In this document: positions 35,945 to 48,311 of the stretch, piece after piece | How positions within the stretch are numbered: position 1 is the stretch's first letter | Layout: every line of letters starts with the position of its first letter | Assembly: GCA_003868215.1 (NCBI GenBank) | Contig: QWDQ01000003.1 | Coordinates: 496,001 to 560,000, forward strand | Origin: Pseudophaeomoniella oleicola | Lineage: Eukaryota > Ascomycota > Eurotiomycetes > Phaeomoniellales > Phaeomoniellaceae | Reading direction: 5' to 3' | DNA length: 64,000 bases | Made by a program: the position numbers and the translations under genes | The notes under the pieces: generated by a model | What the model was told of the DNA's origin: nothing | Seen by the model: the letters and a program-made list of their open reading frames with translations, nothing else | The model's database searches: none

Positions 35945-36667
35945 AGGAAGAGTCTTCATCAGTATCCTAGGGTAAACATAGAGATACGATTGCTGCAAGA
36001 CTGCTTTCCAAGCTGGCGGAGATTAGTCTCTACATTTCTTTTTCACGTAGCTATACACAAGGCAGTGCACAACTCGTACTGTCCAAATTTACCGCTTTCA
36101 ATATTAATTAGCGTATCCCGCGTTGTTGAGGAGGAGCGATATGGTCAAGCAAAATGATTACATAAGTATTGTAAACTTGCGGTGTGGATCTACCCAAGTC
36201 CAACTGCCAATGAGATCCCCAGACTTTCGGAGATCCTCGAGGCAAGCGATCATGATCCAAGCGGAGAGACAGTCGACCGTGATGAGATAGCTCAGGCGCA
36301 AGACAGACACTTCGAAGGCACCAAAACAATTACGTATGAGTCTGATGCCGGGATCATTGAACCATTGTAAAGTTTACTATCTTGTACGACCGACATCAGC
36401 GGTAGCCTATTCTCAGTGTAACCTACTCTCAGGCTGAAGCTGCTTGCGAAGCTTACATAGTATATCTGTTCAGGAAGTCCTGTATGATAAACACCTTTCC
36501 TGTTCACACGAATGCCAGCTTATGTTTGTCGCAGTTTTACATGAACGAAATCATAACAATCATTTCTCATCCCCAAGTCAATCAGAGTTCACTGCTTGCC
36601 TTCACCTCGAACTGAGAGGCAAGCTCCGAGATTACACTGAGCTCCCCGGGGGACGTCTCATCCCATC
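35945..36667. other. Intergenic between gpi18 and blm10
   Basis: 720 bp between two plus-strand genes. Only short frames with no family resemblance are present. It should hold the BLM10 promoter and the gpi18 3' UTR. Confidence 0.5.
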
Positions 36668-39600
36668 ATGGATAACTTCCGGGGTAGAACAGAAGAACAT
36701 AACATCATAGCGGCGCTTTTGAATGGAGAAAGCTCAGAGCTCTCACAGGCGACCTCGCCTGGGGCAGAACCTACCGTTGACAATGAGATGATGCAAGACC
36801 ATTACAAGCACTTTCGCAACAGACCTCGCACTTACCCTTACTTCAAAAACCTCCCCTACAATGTTGAAAATGAAGCCACGAGGCTGCGCCAACTCGCGGA
36901 TATCATAAAGAACCTATATATCGCTCTCGAAGCCGGTGAATTTTCTCCAGGAGCAGTGCATTGGACGAAAGAGTTGCGGAGTTGGCTTACCCTAAAGTTC
37001 GACCCCCCACGAGAGGTTAGAGTCAGACTCACAAAGCTTTACTATGAGCTATCATTGGCGCCTGGGATTGATCCGGCCATCGGAGAGCGGTTTGCTAGCA
37101 TGTTCATGATGCTTACGAAGTGGGTTTATAACGTCGAAGAGGTAGAATGGAGCTGACTCATATAGACGCAAACACTATCTACGCCCAGCGAAGGATCTCG
37201 TTCTCGACTGGAAGCCACTCTACCAAGAGATCAAGTACTATGTGTTGCCCGCTGAATCGGGGCTCATTCAGACCTCCACACTCAAGCGAAATATAAAGAC
37301 TATGACAAAGCTATGCAGTTTTGCGCAACTCTATTTCAATACTGAGGAATTACCAGATATGTTGGACGAGTTCCTACCATTCTTCAGCACATCCTTTACT
37401 GAAGGCGCCTTCGTGGTGGTAGGCTTAATGAACCTCATGCTGCCTACGCAACCCGGCCCAGGCGACAAGCCAGACTTGGTACCCCAGAACTTCCTACCGA
37501 CATATTTCCATTTATGGTCCTTGGTGAATAGGTCGAGGACATTTGACGTTCACTTTCTCGACTATCTCTCACGCCTTGCGCGAGATCAGCTTACAGCGGA
37601 GCAAGTTCCATTCTCAGAATACGGCTTATTTACCAAGGAGCAGGCCACCTTGATATACACTGCAGTATTGCGTCTTTTGGAGATACCTGTTGGTCAAGCG
37701 ACATCTGCCTACAGTGCATTGGTTGATCTCAGCTCAGGGCTTGGAATCATGCTAGATCGAGACTCTCGGAAACACCCCGTTTCTCATCACATCGCACGAT
37801 GGATCATCATGTCCATCTCCCCTGCATGCCTCGATTCGGAGGACTCAGTGCTATCCATGTTGGAAGGTCTGATCCAAGCGATTGAAACCTTCTTTCATCC
37901 TTCAAACTCAGGGAGCTGGACGAAGACACTTTCTCAGCTGGTTTTCTATCTCACCGACTTCTTCGTCATGCGATGGAATCGGGAACGGAACGGAGAGATG
38001 GAGGTTCCTGTGGAACGCAGACTAAATGAAGCCATCAGGAAGCGATTCGTATTGTGCCTGCGAGATGTCATCTTCATGGGCATTTATTCGAAGAGCGGTA
38101 CTGCCATGAGTTATTCCCTGTCTACGTTACAAGGGTTAGCCTATCTCGAACCTGATCTGATACTCCCTGGCGCTCTCCAAAGAATTTACCCGTCCATGCA
38201 GGGGCTTGTGGAAGTCCACCGAACGACTTCTTCACTGAGATCCTTACAAGTTCTTTCGAGGACAATGATCAGAACAAAGGGCTATCGTTGCCATATTACC
38301 GCATTGTTGGGGTTGGCAATTCCCGGTATAGATGCTAATGATTTGGAAAAGTCTCTCATAACCTTGTCTTTCATTGCCTCGGTCGCTTACAATATCCCAT
38401 TCGCGGACTTATCAGAAAACACAGATGATATCTCTGGCAATGCGCTAGCTATGCAGTGGATGAGCGGCGAGCTTGAGCGGATGGAAGAGCAGGGTGCCGA
38501 TGTGGAACTCAATTATGACCAGCTCGACACTGCGACGGAGGAGAGTATCCTGAGATCATCCACAGCTGGCTTTTCCGAGTTTTTGAGCTCCTTCTTAGGC
38601 AGAGTCTTCACGCTTTTGGAAAATCTGCCAGACGCTGCTCGACTGCGCAACGGATCCCCAGAGGAAAACATCGTCAACACTCTGGCGGCCGCTTTCGTTC
38701 CTCTATTATCCGCGCTGTCTCCTGAGCTCTACGACCTTGCACTCAACAAGATCGTGGACTTCGTATCCAATCATGTCATACACCAAGCTCGTGACGCTAT
38801 GGCATTTATCTGTAATGCCCTGTGCAAAGTCGATCCCGAGAAAGCTCTGGACAAGCTCGTGCCTGTGTTGACACGAGCTATACGTACGGAGATCGATGAA
38901 AATGGCGCCGGGTCAACAAGAAATGCTGCCTCTGACGTGCTACCTCGTGATCGAGGCCTGGTCTGGAACGTTAGTATGCTCAGTATGTGTGTGGTTCACG
39001 TTGGAAAAGCTGTCCTCAAACATCGGCAAGAACTCTTCGACATAGCGGCTTACATGCAACGACATTGCAAGGGTATGCCTACCGTACATGTCTCAAACTA
39101 CATTCACCATCTTCTCCTTAATTTGACCATGACTTACACCGTTGATTATGCCCCTTTCGAGGAAGATGTAATGCTCAATGGACCGTCTCCAATTCATTGG
39201 GGTATGCAGTTCAAACCTACGGAGATCAAACCAAGGTGGCACGTGCCTGTCCGAGAAGAGCTTGAGTTCGCCGTTGAACTTTTCAAGGACCAGTCCATGT
39301 CTGCTCTCAATTCACTCCAAGCCTTAATTGGCGCCAATCCTCCAATCAAGCGAGACGGCTCTGGGAAGGACTGGTCTGACGAAGTGTCTAGGAATCTTGT
39401 CCTATTGCGGCTAATACTTTCTGGTATTTCAGTCTTATTCGATGCAGAAGGTGTCTCTCAGGGACTGGAGACGAATAACCAAGCCGAGCATCCACTCAAA
39501 AGTCTCCTGGAAGAGGCTAACGGCAATGGCCTTCAATCTGAAGATGCATCTAATATGAGTGATCCGGCAGCAGATCTGGATTTCCAGGATGAGCTGACTC

Positions 39601-42600
39601 CAAAGCCTATCTTTCACGTCCCAGCAGGTTATCGTCTGTCACCGGAGGACCCTTTATATACCGAGCTTCATCGCTTGCGTCAGCAGACCGGCTGGGTGCT
39701 TCATGATGTGCACAAATTCCTTTGCGAGAAGCAAGAGGATGATGTATCCTCCTTCACGCCTTTGTACACCGCCTACAGAGCATGGTTTGTCGATGTCGGA
39801 ATTGAGAGGTCTGCTCGTGTACTGGACCGAGTCACTAAGCTGCTTGCAGCTGATGCTGCGCCCTATAAAGTCAGCGGACTTCGGAAGGACTACCCTAGGC
39901 CTATCCTCGTCCGGAGAGCCAATCTGTATCACTTGCAGAGGCTTCGACAAAACGCTGCTCCAAGGCCACGTTCTCCACTTGACGAGCAGTTGCTGTTTGA
40001 TCTCGCTGAGTCCAGTGTGTCTCTCTACACCGAAATCAGACGGAATGCACAGAGTGCTCTAGAATCTGCCTTTAAAGTCATAATAGGCTCTCGGATGCTA
40101 GTCGTCCCACCTTTGCTCTCAACTTTCGAAAAAGCCGTCAAAACAAATGATTTTCCTCGCATCAAAGGCAGCCTCTTTACTTTGCTCTTCGGCACCATCG
40201 CCAGGCCTTTGTCTTACCATTGGAAGTACGTTCCGGCCGTCATACGCGCTTTCTTGGAAGCTACTAGTGCGGATAAACCGTCAATCCAGAAACTGTGTAA
40301 CAGCGCATTCTATCAGGTTCTAGATTATGGTAGGCCATCGGATCGTATGGCGATCCTGGATGAAAAGATTGTAAAGTCTATTGCACCCCCTGACGATGTC
40401 CGCAATATCATTGAGCGTAAACAAAAGATTGTTCTGAAGAAACGAGCGCTCACCGAGCGTAAGAAAGCGGCATTAGCTGAAGAGTTCACTCAACTTGCTC
40501 GTGCCTCACACTGGAAGAAGGCTACAAGAGCAGCATCAATCGTGATGTCTTGCGGCCTACGATTCGATCATGTTGCTTCTGATAACATGATAGACCTGAT
40601 TACCACGGGTACCATCGATTCGCATCCTGGACTTCGTGGTATGTATTCGCAGACGCTCGTTGCACTCTTCACGATGCTGGACGTAAGAGCTGTGTGCGAC
40701 CATGATTTCGCAAACTACATCCAGAGCAAGCAACAGTATCCTGCTAGAATCCAGGTAACGGTTAATGCAGACGACCCAAGGTGGACCGATAAATTTTTAG
40801 GTGATTTTGCCCAACCGGAGGCAGAATATTACAACGATCACGACTATCCCGGATGGCTGGTATGGGGCAAAACGATGCCTGCATACAAAACAATGGATCA
40901 GGATATTGAATACGATCAACTTGAATGGGCTAAAAGAAAAAACATCGGCAAGTTTCTCACAAGAGAGTGGTTTTCCACTTGTTTCAAGTACTTGAAGCAG
41001 GAGCCTCGAGACGCACATGCAGACAAATTCAGGATGGCGAGTGCTTTGATGCTGCATTATACTTTCGAACTCTTAATTAGAGACCAGTTAACTGCAGCTT
41101 CCTTTGAAGACATCAAGGAGGAGACTCTGCTAGTCTTCGAAGACGGTAGCGACAAACATCAGCATCGGGCAACAGCCGAGATTCTGGGTGCAATGATCAG
41201 CTCGGTGACCGATACCGCAATAGAGCGACGGCGGATCGTGTGGGAATTCGCCTTTCCCATCATTCGAAAAGTCTTTTCTGATCTTTTGACGCCCGAAAAT
41301 TCAGGCTATTGGTCAACATTCTTGCATATGATATTACAAGGTCGTGACCCACGCCGTGCCTGGCCTCTTGTCGACTGGTTGGCAAGCTTCAGACTTGACA
41401 TGTCATCCAATGCTGCCTTCAAGGAAAGCTCAAAAATCAATTTGCTTCATCAAGTGATGTTGGATGCAGGATGGCACTTTCAACTTGACCGACCAATCAC
41501 AGAAGATTTCCTGGCTCATATCGACCATCCATACAAGGGTGTCCGCGAGGCAATGGGCTCTACACTTGCAACCATCTTTCGGACTCGCTATCATGAGTCG
41601 TTTGCAAATGTCGGGAGTCTGATAGAAACGCAAAAGAAGTCATCATCCATAGGGGTTCAGCCATACCAGCCATCACAGCAATTTTCGGACCTTATCACCG
41701 ACGTATTCGATAGGATCGAGAAGTGGCGTCAAGAAAGACCTGCAGGTCAACAGACGCCATCATCCTATACGTCTGGTAGCAAAACTGTCCTGCTCTGGCT
41801 GGACTCGATGCTGTCATCATATGAGTGTACGACGTTGCTGCCATTCTTCCCTACGGTCTTTACTGAGGCTTTCTTGCATATGATGGATGTGAAGGAAGAC
41901 CCAGAGCTCCAGTCGCTGGCTTATCATGTTTTCCGCCACCTACCTAACATTCCACAACGCAGCGGAGAAGATGGCACACTGGTCAATGCGCTCATCAAGA
42001 TTGGCCGCACATCATCATCCTGGCATCAACGTTTGCGAGTCATGATCAACATGCAAATCATCTTCTTCAGACGTTTGTTCTTGCTCTCCGCCGAAAACCG
42101 GCAGAAACTCTTCGACTGTGTTGCAAGTATGTTGGAAGACCCCCAACATGAAGTACGTGCCGGAGCCTCGGCGACCTTGTCAGGCATGATTCGGTGCTCT
42201 CCGGTTGAGCTTCGCAATAAGATGGTGGATCAATTCAAGGAACAGTTTACGCAAATGCTAACCAAGAATCCTCTTCCAAAGAAATCAAGAGGACAGCTGT
42301 TGGGAGCGATGAATCCCGCACGGTCAACAGGCACAAACACCCCAACACCGGAACATCAAAAACTTGTGATCTCTCGTCATGCAGCAGTACTCGGCCTTGG
42401 TGCCTTGATTCAGGCGTTCCCTTACTCAAGTCCCCCACCAAGTTGGATGCCTGAAGTTTTGATCACCTTGAGTAGCAAGGCTGCCAGCGATCCTGGAATC
42501 GTTGGGTCCAGTGTCAAATCCATCATCAGCGACTTCAAGAAAACTAGACAAGACACATGGCACATTGACATGAAGGTGCGCTCAAGATTGACCTGTGTTA

Positions 42601-42688
42601 GGATATCTGCTAACGAATAATCTAGGCATTTGAGCCCGAACAGCTCGAAGACCTCTCTGGCGTTCTTTGGAAAAGCTATTTTGCATGA
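36668..42688 (+). CDS. blm10: Proteasome activator BLM10/PA200
   Basis: Exons 36668..37119, 37166..42575 and 42626..42688, encoding 1974 residues; introns are 46 and 50 nt. Intron 1 (GTGGGT, GCTGAC branch, ATATAG) joins MLTK to RKHYLRPAKDLVLDWKPLY. Intron 2 (GTGCGC, TGCTAAC, TCTAG) adds the true end AFEPEQLEDLSGVLWKSYFA. The protein is a long HEAT-like helical solenoid that caps the ends of the 20S proteasome, opens its gate and aids assembly. Characteristic N-terminal text includes YFKNLPYNVENEATRLRQLADIIKNLY, LDWKPLYQEIKYYVLP and FLPFFSTSFTEGAFVVVGLMNLMLP. The length fits Blm10 (about 2000). The last three residues are Tyr-Phe-Ala where yeast Blm10 has Tyr-Tyr-Ala, the HbYX-type anchor that docks into the 20S alpha-ring pocket. 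It is followed in the same direction by vph1. Confidence 0.96.
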
Positions 42689-43241
42689 TCACCCCTCGGA
42701 GACCAAGCCGTCTAGACACCTGTTTGAGTATTGCATTTGGAGGCGCAGGCTTTTCTCAGCGGATGGCGTTTGATAACAACATCGAAAGTCGGGCAGTCGT
42801 GATGAAGAGAACACTGGCGGGCACAGGATTATCCGGACTGTCTATCTACATAATCTCTCGTTCGTTTGGATACTGTATTAGCATGATGAAGTAGACACAA
42901 TCAATAATCCGAACTCATGATAGTAATTGATGAGAGTCGAAGCCGTGATGTCCTTGGGTGTTCCTACGGTGAATAGCGAAGGCGGACTCCTGCCAACTAT
43001 CCGAATACGGAGTAGCGTGCCAAGATGGGTAGCAGAAGCAAAGCAAGCAAAGCAAGCTGTCTCATCATCGCATGTTCTTTTCCCTCATAATAACGACAAG
43101 AGCATTGGTTCGCTCTCGACAACACACTCTTTCCTTCTCTCAAGTGTTTTAACATCAGGCCGCTACCGAAGTTGAGCAGACTTTGGTCTTCATTCCCTTT
43201 TCACTTGGCCTGGGCGGCCTGAGCGCTGACCAGTTGTCATC
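42689..43241. other. Intergenic between blm10 and vph1
   Basis: 550 bp holding the BLM10 3' UTR and the VPH1 promoter. A TACGGAGTA word lies near 43006-43014, and AGCAAAGCAAGC is duplicated near 43040. No gene recognised. Confidence 0.5.
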
Positions 43242-45873
43242 ATGGCGCCTAATAAGGACACCTTCTTCCGCTCTGCGACTATGTCGCTTACGCAGCTATA
43301 TATTTCGAATGAAATCGGCCGCGAGGTCGTGTCTGCTCTCGGTGAACTAGGAGAGGTACAATTCAGGGACCTGAATTCTGAAACCAGCGCCTTCCAACGA
43401 ACCTTTACCAAAGAGATTCGCCGCCTTGACAACGTCGAACGTCAGCTGCGGTATTTCAGAGACCAGATTCAAAAGACCGACATTCCTATGAGACCAAGCT
43501 ATGAATTCCAGAATATTCTGGCTGCACCCTCTGCTAGCGAGATCGATGAACTCGCGGATCGCGCTGAAGCACTCGAGCAGCGAGTCGCCAGTCTAAACGA
43601 AAGCTACGAGACATTGAAAAAGAGAGAAGTCGAGCTTACGGAATGGCGCTGGGTTCTAAGAGAAGCTGGAGGCTTCTTCGATCGTGCTCACGGTCATACC
43701 GAAGAGATTCGCCATAGTGAAGATGCCGATGACGATGCCCCACTGCTTGCAGATGCGGAGCACGGAGAAATTGGACGAGCTAACGGTGATGCTCAAGGAC
43801 AGTCCTTTGCCATCATGAACATTGGTTTCGTCGCTGGTGTGATTCCTCGAGAACGGCTTGCAGCATTTGAGCGAATTCTGTGGAGAACACTGAGAGGCAA
43901 CCTGTACATGAACCACTCCGAGATCCCCGAGGCTATCATCGATCCCACAAACAACGAGCAGACTCACAAGAATGTTTTTGTTATATTCGCACATGGCAAG
44001 GAAATCATCGCAAAGATTAGGAAGATATCCGAGTCTCTCGGCGCTGATCTTTACAGCGTTGATGAGAATGCAGAGTTGCGCCGCGATCAAATTCATGAGG
44101 TCAACACCCGATTGAGTGACTTGACCAGCGTTTTGCGTAACACCAAGAACACTCTCGATGCCGAGTTGACACAGATTGCAAGGTCCTTGGCTGCATGGCT
44201 CATTATTGTCAAGAAAGAGAAGGCTGTGTATTCCACACTCAACATGTGTTCCTACGATCAAGCTCGGAAGACGCTCATTGCTGAGTGCTGGTGCCCCACC
44301 GAGGCGCTGTCATTGATCAAGTCGACTCTACAGGATGTCAATGACCGAGCTGGGCTATCTGTTCCTACCATTGTCAATGAGATCAAAACCAACAAAACGC
44401 CGCCGACCTACTTCAGGACCAACAAATTCACCGAAGGTTTCCAGACCATCATCAACGCTTACGGTACCGCCAAATATAAAGAGGTCAATCCCGGTCTTCC
44501 AACCATTGTCACATTCCCTTTCCTGTTCGCAGTCATGTTTGGTGACTTCGGCCACGGTACACTCATGGCACTCGCTGCCTTGGCCATGATTTACTTCGAA
44601 AAGCCGCTGCAGCGATCAAAACAGGACGAGCTTTTCGCAATGGCATTCTTTGGTCGTTACATCATGCTTATGATGGGCATATTCTCGATGTATACCGGTC
44701 TCATCTACAACGACGCATTCTCACTCTCCTTGGACATTTTCCCATCTGGCTGGCTTTGGCCAAGCGACTTCAAGGCTGGCGATGCGTTACTTGCTCGTGC
44801 AAAGGACAATTACCGCTACCCGTTCGGCCTCGACTGGGCTTGGCACGGTACCGATAATGACCTGCTCTTCGCCAACTCGCTCAAGATGAAGCTCTCTATC
44901 CTCATGGGTTGGGCCCACATGACATACTCGTTGTTCCTTTCATTGGCAAATGCCAGGCATTTCAAGTCGAAGATTGACATTTTTGGCAACTTCCTCCCGG
45001 GCATGATCTTCTTTCAGGCCATCTTCGGATATCTTGTTTTCTGCATCGTATACAAGTGGAGCGTTAATTGGTATGCCATTGGTAAATCGCCTCCAGGTTT
45101 GCTTAATATGTTGATCTACATGTTCTTGCAACCGGGTACGGTGGAAGAAGAGCTTTACTCAGGTCAGGCTGGTGTCCAAGTCTTCCTTCTGTTGCTTGCA
45201 GTGATCAACGTTCCAATCCTCCTCCTGCTGAAGCCACTCTGGCTGCGACACCAACACAACAAGGTGAAGAAACAGGGTTACCGTGGGATTGGCGAGACAC
45301 AACACATCTCCACTGCTCTTGATGACGAAGACGAAGCTCCTAGCGGCATGAACGGCGGCCGACGAAGCGCCGACAGCGACGATGAAGGTGCGATGCTTAC
45401 TGAGAACATTGGCGAAGGCGAAGAGGAGGAAGAATTTGAATTCGGGGAAATCATGATCCATCAAACGATTCACACTATTGGTAGGATAGCCCTTCCCCAA
45501 CTGTTCGTGGATCACATACTAACAATAAACAGAATTCTGTCTTAACTGTGTTTCCCACACTGCCTCCTACTTGCGTTTGTGGGCTCTTTCTCTTGCTCAT
45601 CAACAACTTTCGGTCGTGCTCTGGGACATGACCCTTGGCGGATCTTTCAAGCAAGAAAGCGCTGGGGTCCGTGTCATCTTGATCATCGTCACCTTCTTCA
45701 TGTTCTTCACCCTTAGCATTGCCATTCTTTGTGTCATGGAGGGAACTTCTGCCATGTTGCACTCTCTCCGTTTGCACTGGGTTGAAGCCATGAGCAAGCA
45801 CTTTGTGGGCGAAGGCATCATGTTTGAGCCATTCTCATTCAAACTGCTCCTTGAAGAGGACCCTGTAGATTAG
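43242..45873 (+). CDS. vph1: V-type H+-ATPase subunit a (116 kDa)
   Basis: Exons 43242..45480 and 45533..45873, encoding 859 residues. The 52-nt intron (GTAGGA, ACTAAC branch, AACAG) joins HTIG to [17 protein letters not shown] with a split codon. Subunit a is the membrane half-channel and stator of the vacuolar proton pump. The N-terminal cytosolic half (1-400) starts with [35 protein letters not shown] and has coiled-coil segments. The membrane half has eight or so helices, starting with [29 protein letters not shown]. The two buried arginines essential for proton transport are present, in [12 protein letters not shown] (yeast R735) and [16 protein letters not shown] (yeast R799). An acidic cytosolic loop with a [22 protein letters not shown] patch lies before the last helices. 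Vacuolar or endosomal/Golgi location cannot be told apart, because most filamentous fungi have a single copy. Confidence 0.97.
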
Positions 45874-46283
45874 ACTGCGGGTGTAAATGCCAGACTCGAT
45901 ATGTAACCAACAATCATTTCTTGAATAGCTGTATCTATTACTGTTATATGAAGCAACTGGATCTGAATCTTACGATCTCGGAGTTCCCCAACGCAGACGT
46001 CATTGTTTCCACCCCTCAAGTGGGCTAAACCGTCCGTCCGTTCGGTTCGCATTAATAATTGTCGCAACTCATCGAACATCAAAGACTTGTACACAGCAAA
46101 TGTACTTTTGGCCATAGTCTTGATAAGCCAATTGTATATCTCGTTGCGCATCGTCAATCTCTTTCCATCTCTGCAGTACTTTCCTTCACGTTGAAGAACA
46201 TATCCAACACCCGGATAATCAATTGAACCGAAGGCGGTCCAAACCCATTTGCTGCAGCGCATTTCGCATTTCGCATTTTCAGG
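45874..46283. other. Intergenic between vph1 and the DsbA-like gene
   Basis: 410 bp. A long minus-strand frame crosses this interval and the next exon but has no family resemblance. No other feature recognised. Confidence 0.4.
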
Positions 46284-47330
46284 ATGACGAAGTTCCAGAT
46301 TGATATCGTTTCTGATGTTGTCTGTCCATGGGAAAGTGTTGGTTTTCGTTATGTGTTTCGCTCGTGATGAGGTTCTCAGATTGCCTGGTGTCTTGCTTGC
46401 GCGCATTGCCGGTAGGCGCAAGCTTACGGGCACCGTGTGCATGAACCATCCTTACGTCTCTGTCTATTTTCATTTTGCGTATCTTGAGTCTAACAGTGTC
46501 TCGTGCAGTGTTACATTGGCCACCGGCGTCTCACCACAGCCATAACTCGTCACAAGTCCTCCAATCCATCCGATACCTTCAAACTGCTCTATCACCCATA
46601 CTACCTCAACCCTCCCACCCGTGAAACACTCGCATCACCAACATTCTTCCCCGTTGTCCCTCCATCTCGACTTCGATTAGAAGTGTACGGCGAGAAATTT
46701 GGACCCCAAATGGTGCCTCAGCTCTTCAAGAGACTCGGTGACGCCGCCAAAGCCGATGGACTCAACTTCAAATTCGGTGGCAAAACGGGCCCCAGCCGCA
46801 ACGGCCACCGCCTAGTCCGCTACGCGCAGAGCCACGGCGGCGAAGACGCCCAGAACAAGACCATGCTCGGCCTGTGGCGCCGCTACTACGAAGAAGAAGT
46901 CGACATCACCGAACTCGACGTACTCGTCCAAGTCGGCGTCGAAGCCGGCCTCGGTACCGCCGACGAGATCCGCGACTACCTCGAAGCCAAAGGCTCCAAG
47001 CGCGACGAAGCCCTGCGCGACGTGCACGACATCGACCGCGAAACCGAAGACGCCTCGCTCGGCCGCGGCATCAGCGGCGTGCCCAACTACGAGATCGGCA
47101 TCCAGGGCTACCGAGAGCGCTACGAGGTCAGCGGCGCCCAGGACCCGCGACTGTTCGAAGCCGTGTTCCAGAAATTCAGGGACTTGGAGCGCGAGAAAGG
47201 GTTGACCCCCGTGAGCAGTGAAACGCCGCCTCTTACCGCGGCCGATGAGAAAGCTGGTGGTGACCTAGCTCAGGACGAGGCGGGGTTGAACGGGGAGGCA
47301 TGTGCGATAGATGGGAGTGGGAAGTGTTGA
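46284..47330 (+). CDS. DsbA/FrnE-like thioredoxin-fold oxidoreductase
   Basis: Proposed exons 46284..46331 and 46509..47330, encoding 289 residues. Exon 1 gives MTKFQIDIVSDVVCPW and exon 2 continues CYIGHRRLTTAI. This exactly restores the conserved CPWC-x-IG of the FrnE group of the DsbA superfamily (2-hydroxychromene-2-carboxylate isomerase/DSBA-like fold). The acceptor (GTGCAG, with a TCTAAC 15-20 nt upstream) is good. The donor is GAAAGT, not GTAAGT, so either this is a rare GA-AG intron or the donor is mutated. At 177 nt the intron is also the longest here. Further family marks: FKLLYHPYYLNP, FGGKTGPSRNGHRLVRYA, VDITELDVLVQVGVEAGL, and GISGVPNYEI (the cis-Pro loop V-P). The middle of exon 2 (46790-47180) is much richer in G+C at third positions than the neighbouring genes. 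Likely cytosolic; the substrate is unknown. Confidence 0.8.
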
Positions 47331-48311
47331 CTTTTTCTCCTTCCATCTCTTTCTTCGTCTCCCCCTGCAATATTATTTATGTAGAGAGAGTAAAAACATG
47401 ATAGACACTGTAATTAATTAATAAATACAAACCAAACAAAGTTAAAACAACTCTCTCTCTATCTTTCCCCCGTCTCTAACAGATAATCATCCTACAATAT
47501 AACTAATCCCTTCCAAACCAAAAATCAGGTATAACTACACTTTCTCTGCAAGCCAACCTTTTTTTTCGTGTCAATCTTTCATCATCATCATCAGACTATC
47601 TATCTACCTAAGCTGGCTAGCTAGCTAGTCCTTCCTCCATCGACCAGACCACCGACTCGTCTTGTCGCAGAACAAGAAGAAGAAAAGGAATGGAAACTAA
47701 TAGTAGTACTCGAGAAGTCCTCTCTTGGGACTTCATGACAGAAAGTTCTCAGGGGGTAAAAACGCCCCGAATTGAAAAAGGAAAAAAAAAAAAAAGGAAA
47801 AAGAGAACACAATAGCCGGCGTACGCGACAGTATCTGTCTGTCTGTCTTGCCTGCCTACTGCGGACTACCTCCTTGGTAAGTTCCCATGCAGTAGTAAGC
47901 AGCAGTCAACACCAGAGAAAAAGGAGAAAAAAAAAAGAAACCCAAAAAATAAAACATGAAAAACCCAAACCCGTTTCTCCTTCCTTCCTTCCTTCCTTCC
48001 CTCCCTCCCTTCCATCCTGTAAGAGAGAGAGAAAAAAAAAGAAAGAATTCCCACACTTCGGTTTATTTTCCCCAGGGGTATCATTCGCTTTTTTGTTGTG
48101 AGATCTCTCTTTGCCCATGAAACCTTGATGACCTTTGATGACAGAAAAGGGAAAAAAAAAAAACAAGCAATACAAGAAGAATTGGAAATGTAGTCGTACA
48201 AAATCTTGGCAAGAGCGGTTTATGTGTGAGCTGCCATTTGCGAATAGAGGTAGCGGCGTGGTCCTTAGCAGAGGCCAAATAGAACCGGTTCCGCGCCCCG
48301 TCGAGGATGGA
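47331..48311. other. Convergent 3' region with simple repeats
   Basis: 1 kb between two converging genes, full of homopurine/homopyrimidine sequence. It has A-runs at about 47785-47800 and 48150-48162, a TCTG repeat near 47835, and a CCTT/CCCT array at about 47981-48012. The frames through it encode only low-complexity text and are not genes. Confidence 0.7.
47981..48012. repeat. (CCTT)n/(CCCT)n microsatellite
   Basis: A pyrimidine tetranucleotide array of about eight units in the shared 3' flank of the DsbA-like and MYST genes. It lies between A-rich tracts, giving a strong purine/pyrimidine strand bias. Confidence 0.9.

Noticed and set aside
36108-36510. Short frames between gpi18 and blm10 considered as a small gene
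   Set aside because: Overlapping frames on both strands, no family resemblance, and no splice signals joining them.
45870-46442. 190-codon minus-strand frame between vph1 and the DsbA-like gene
   Set aside because: It covers the conserved first exon of the DsbA-like gene in antisense, and its own text has no recognisable domain.
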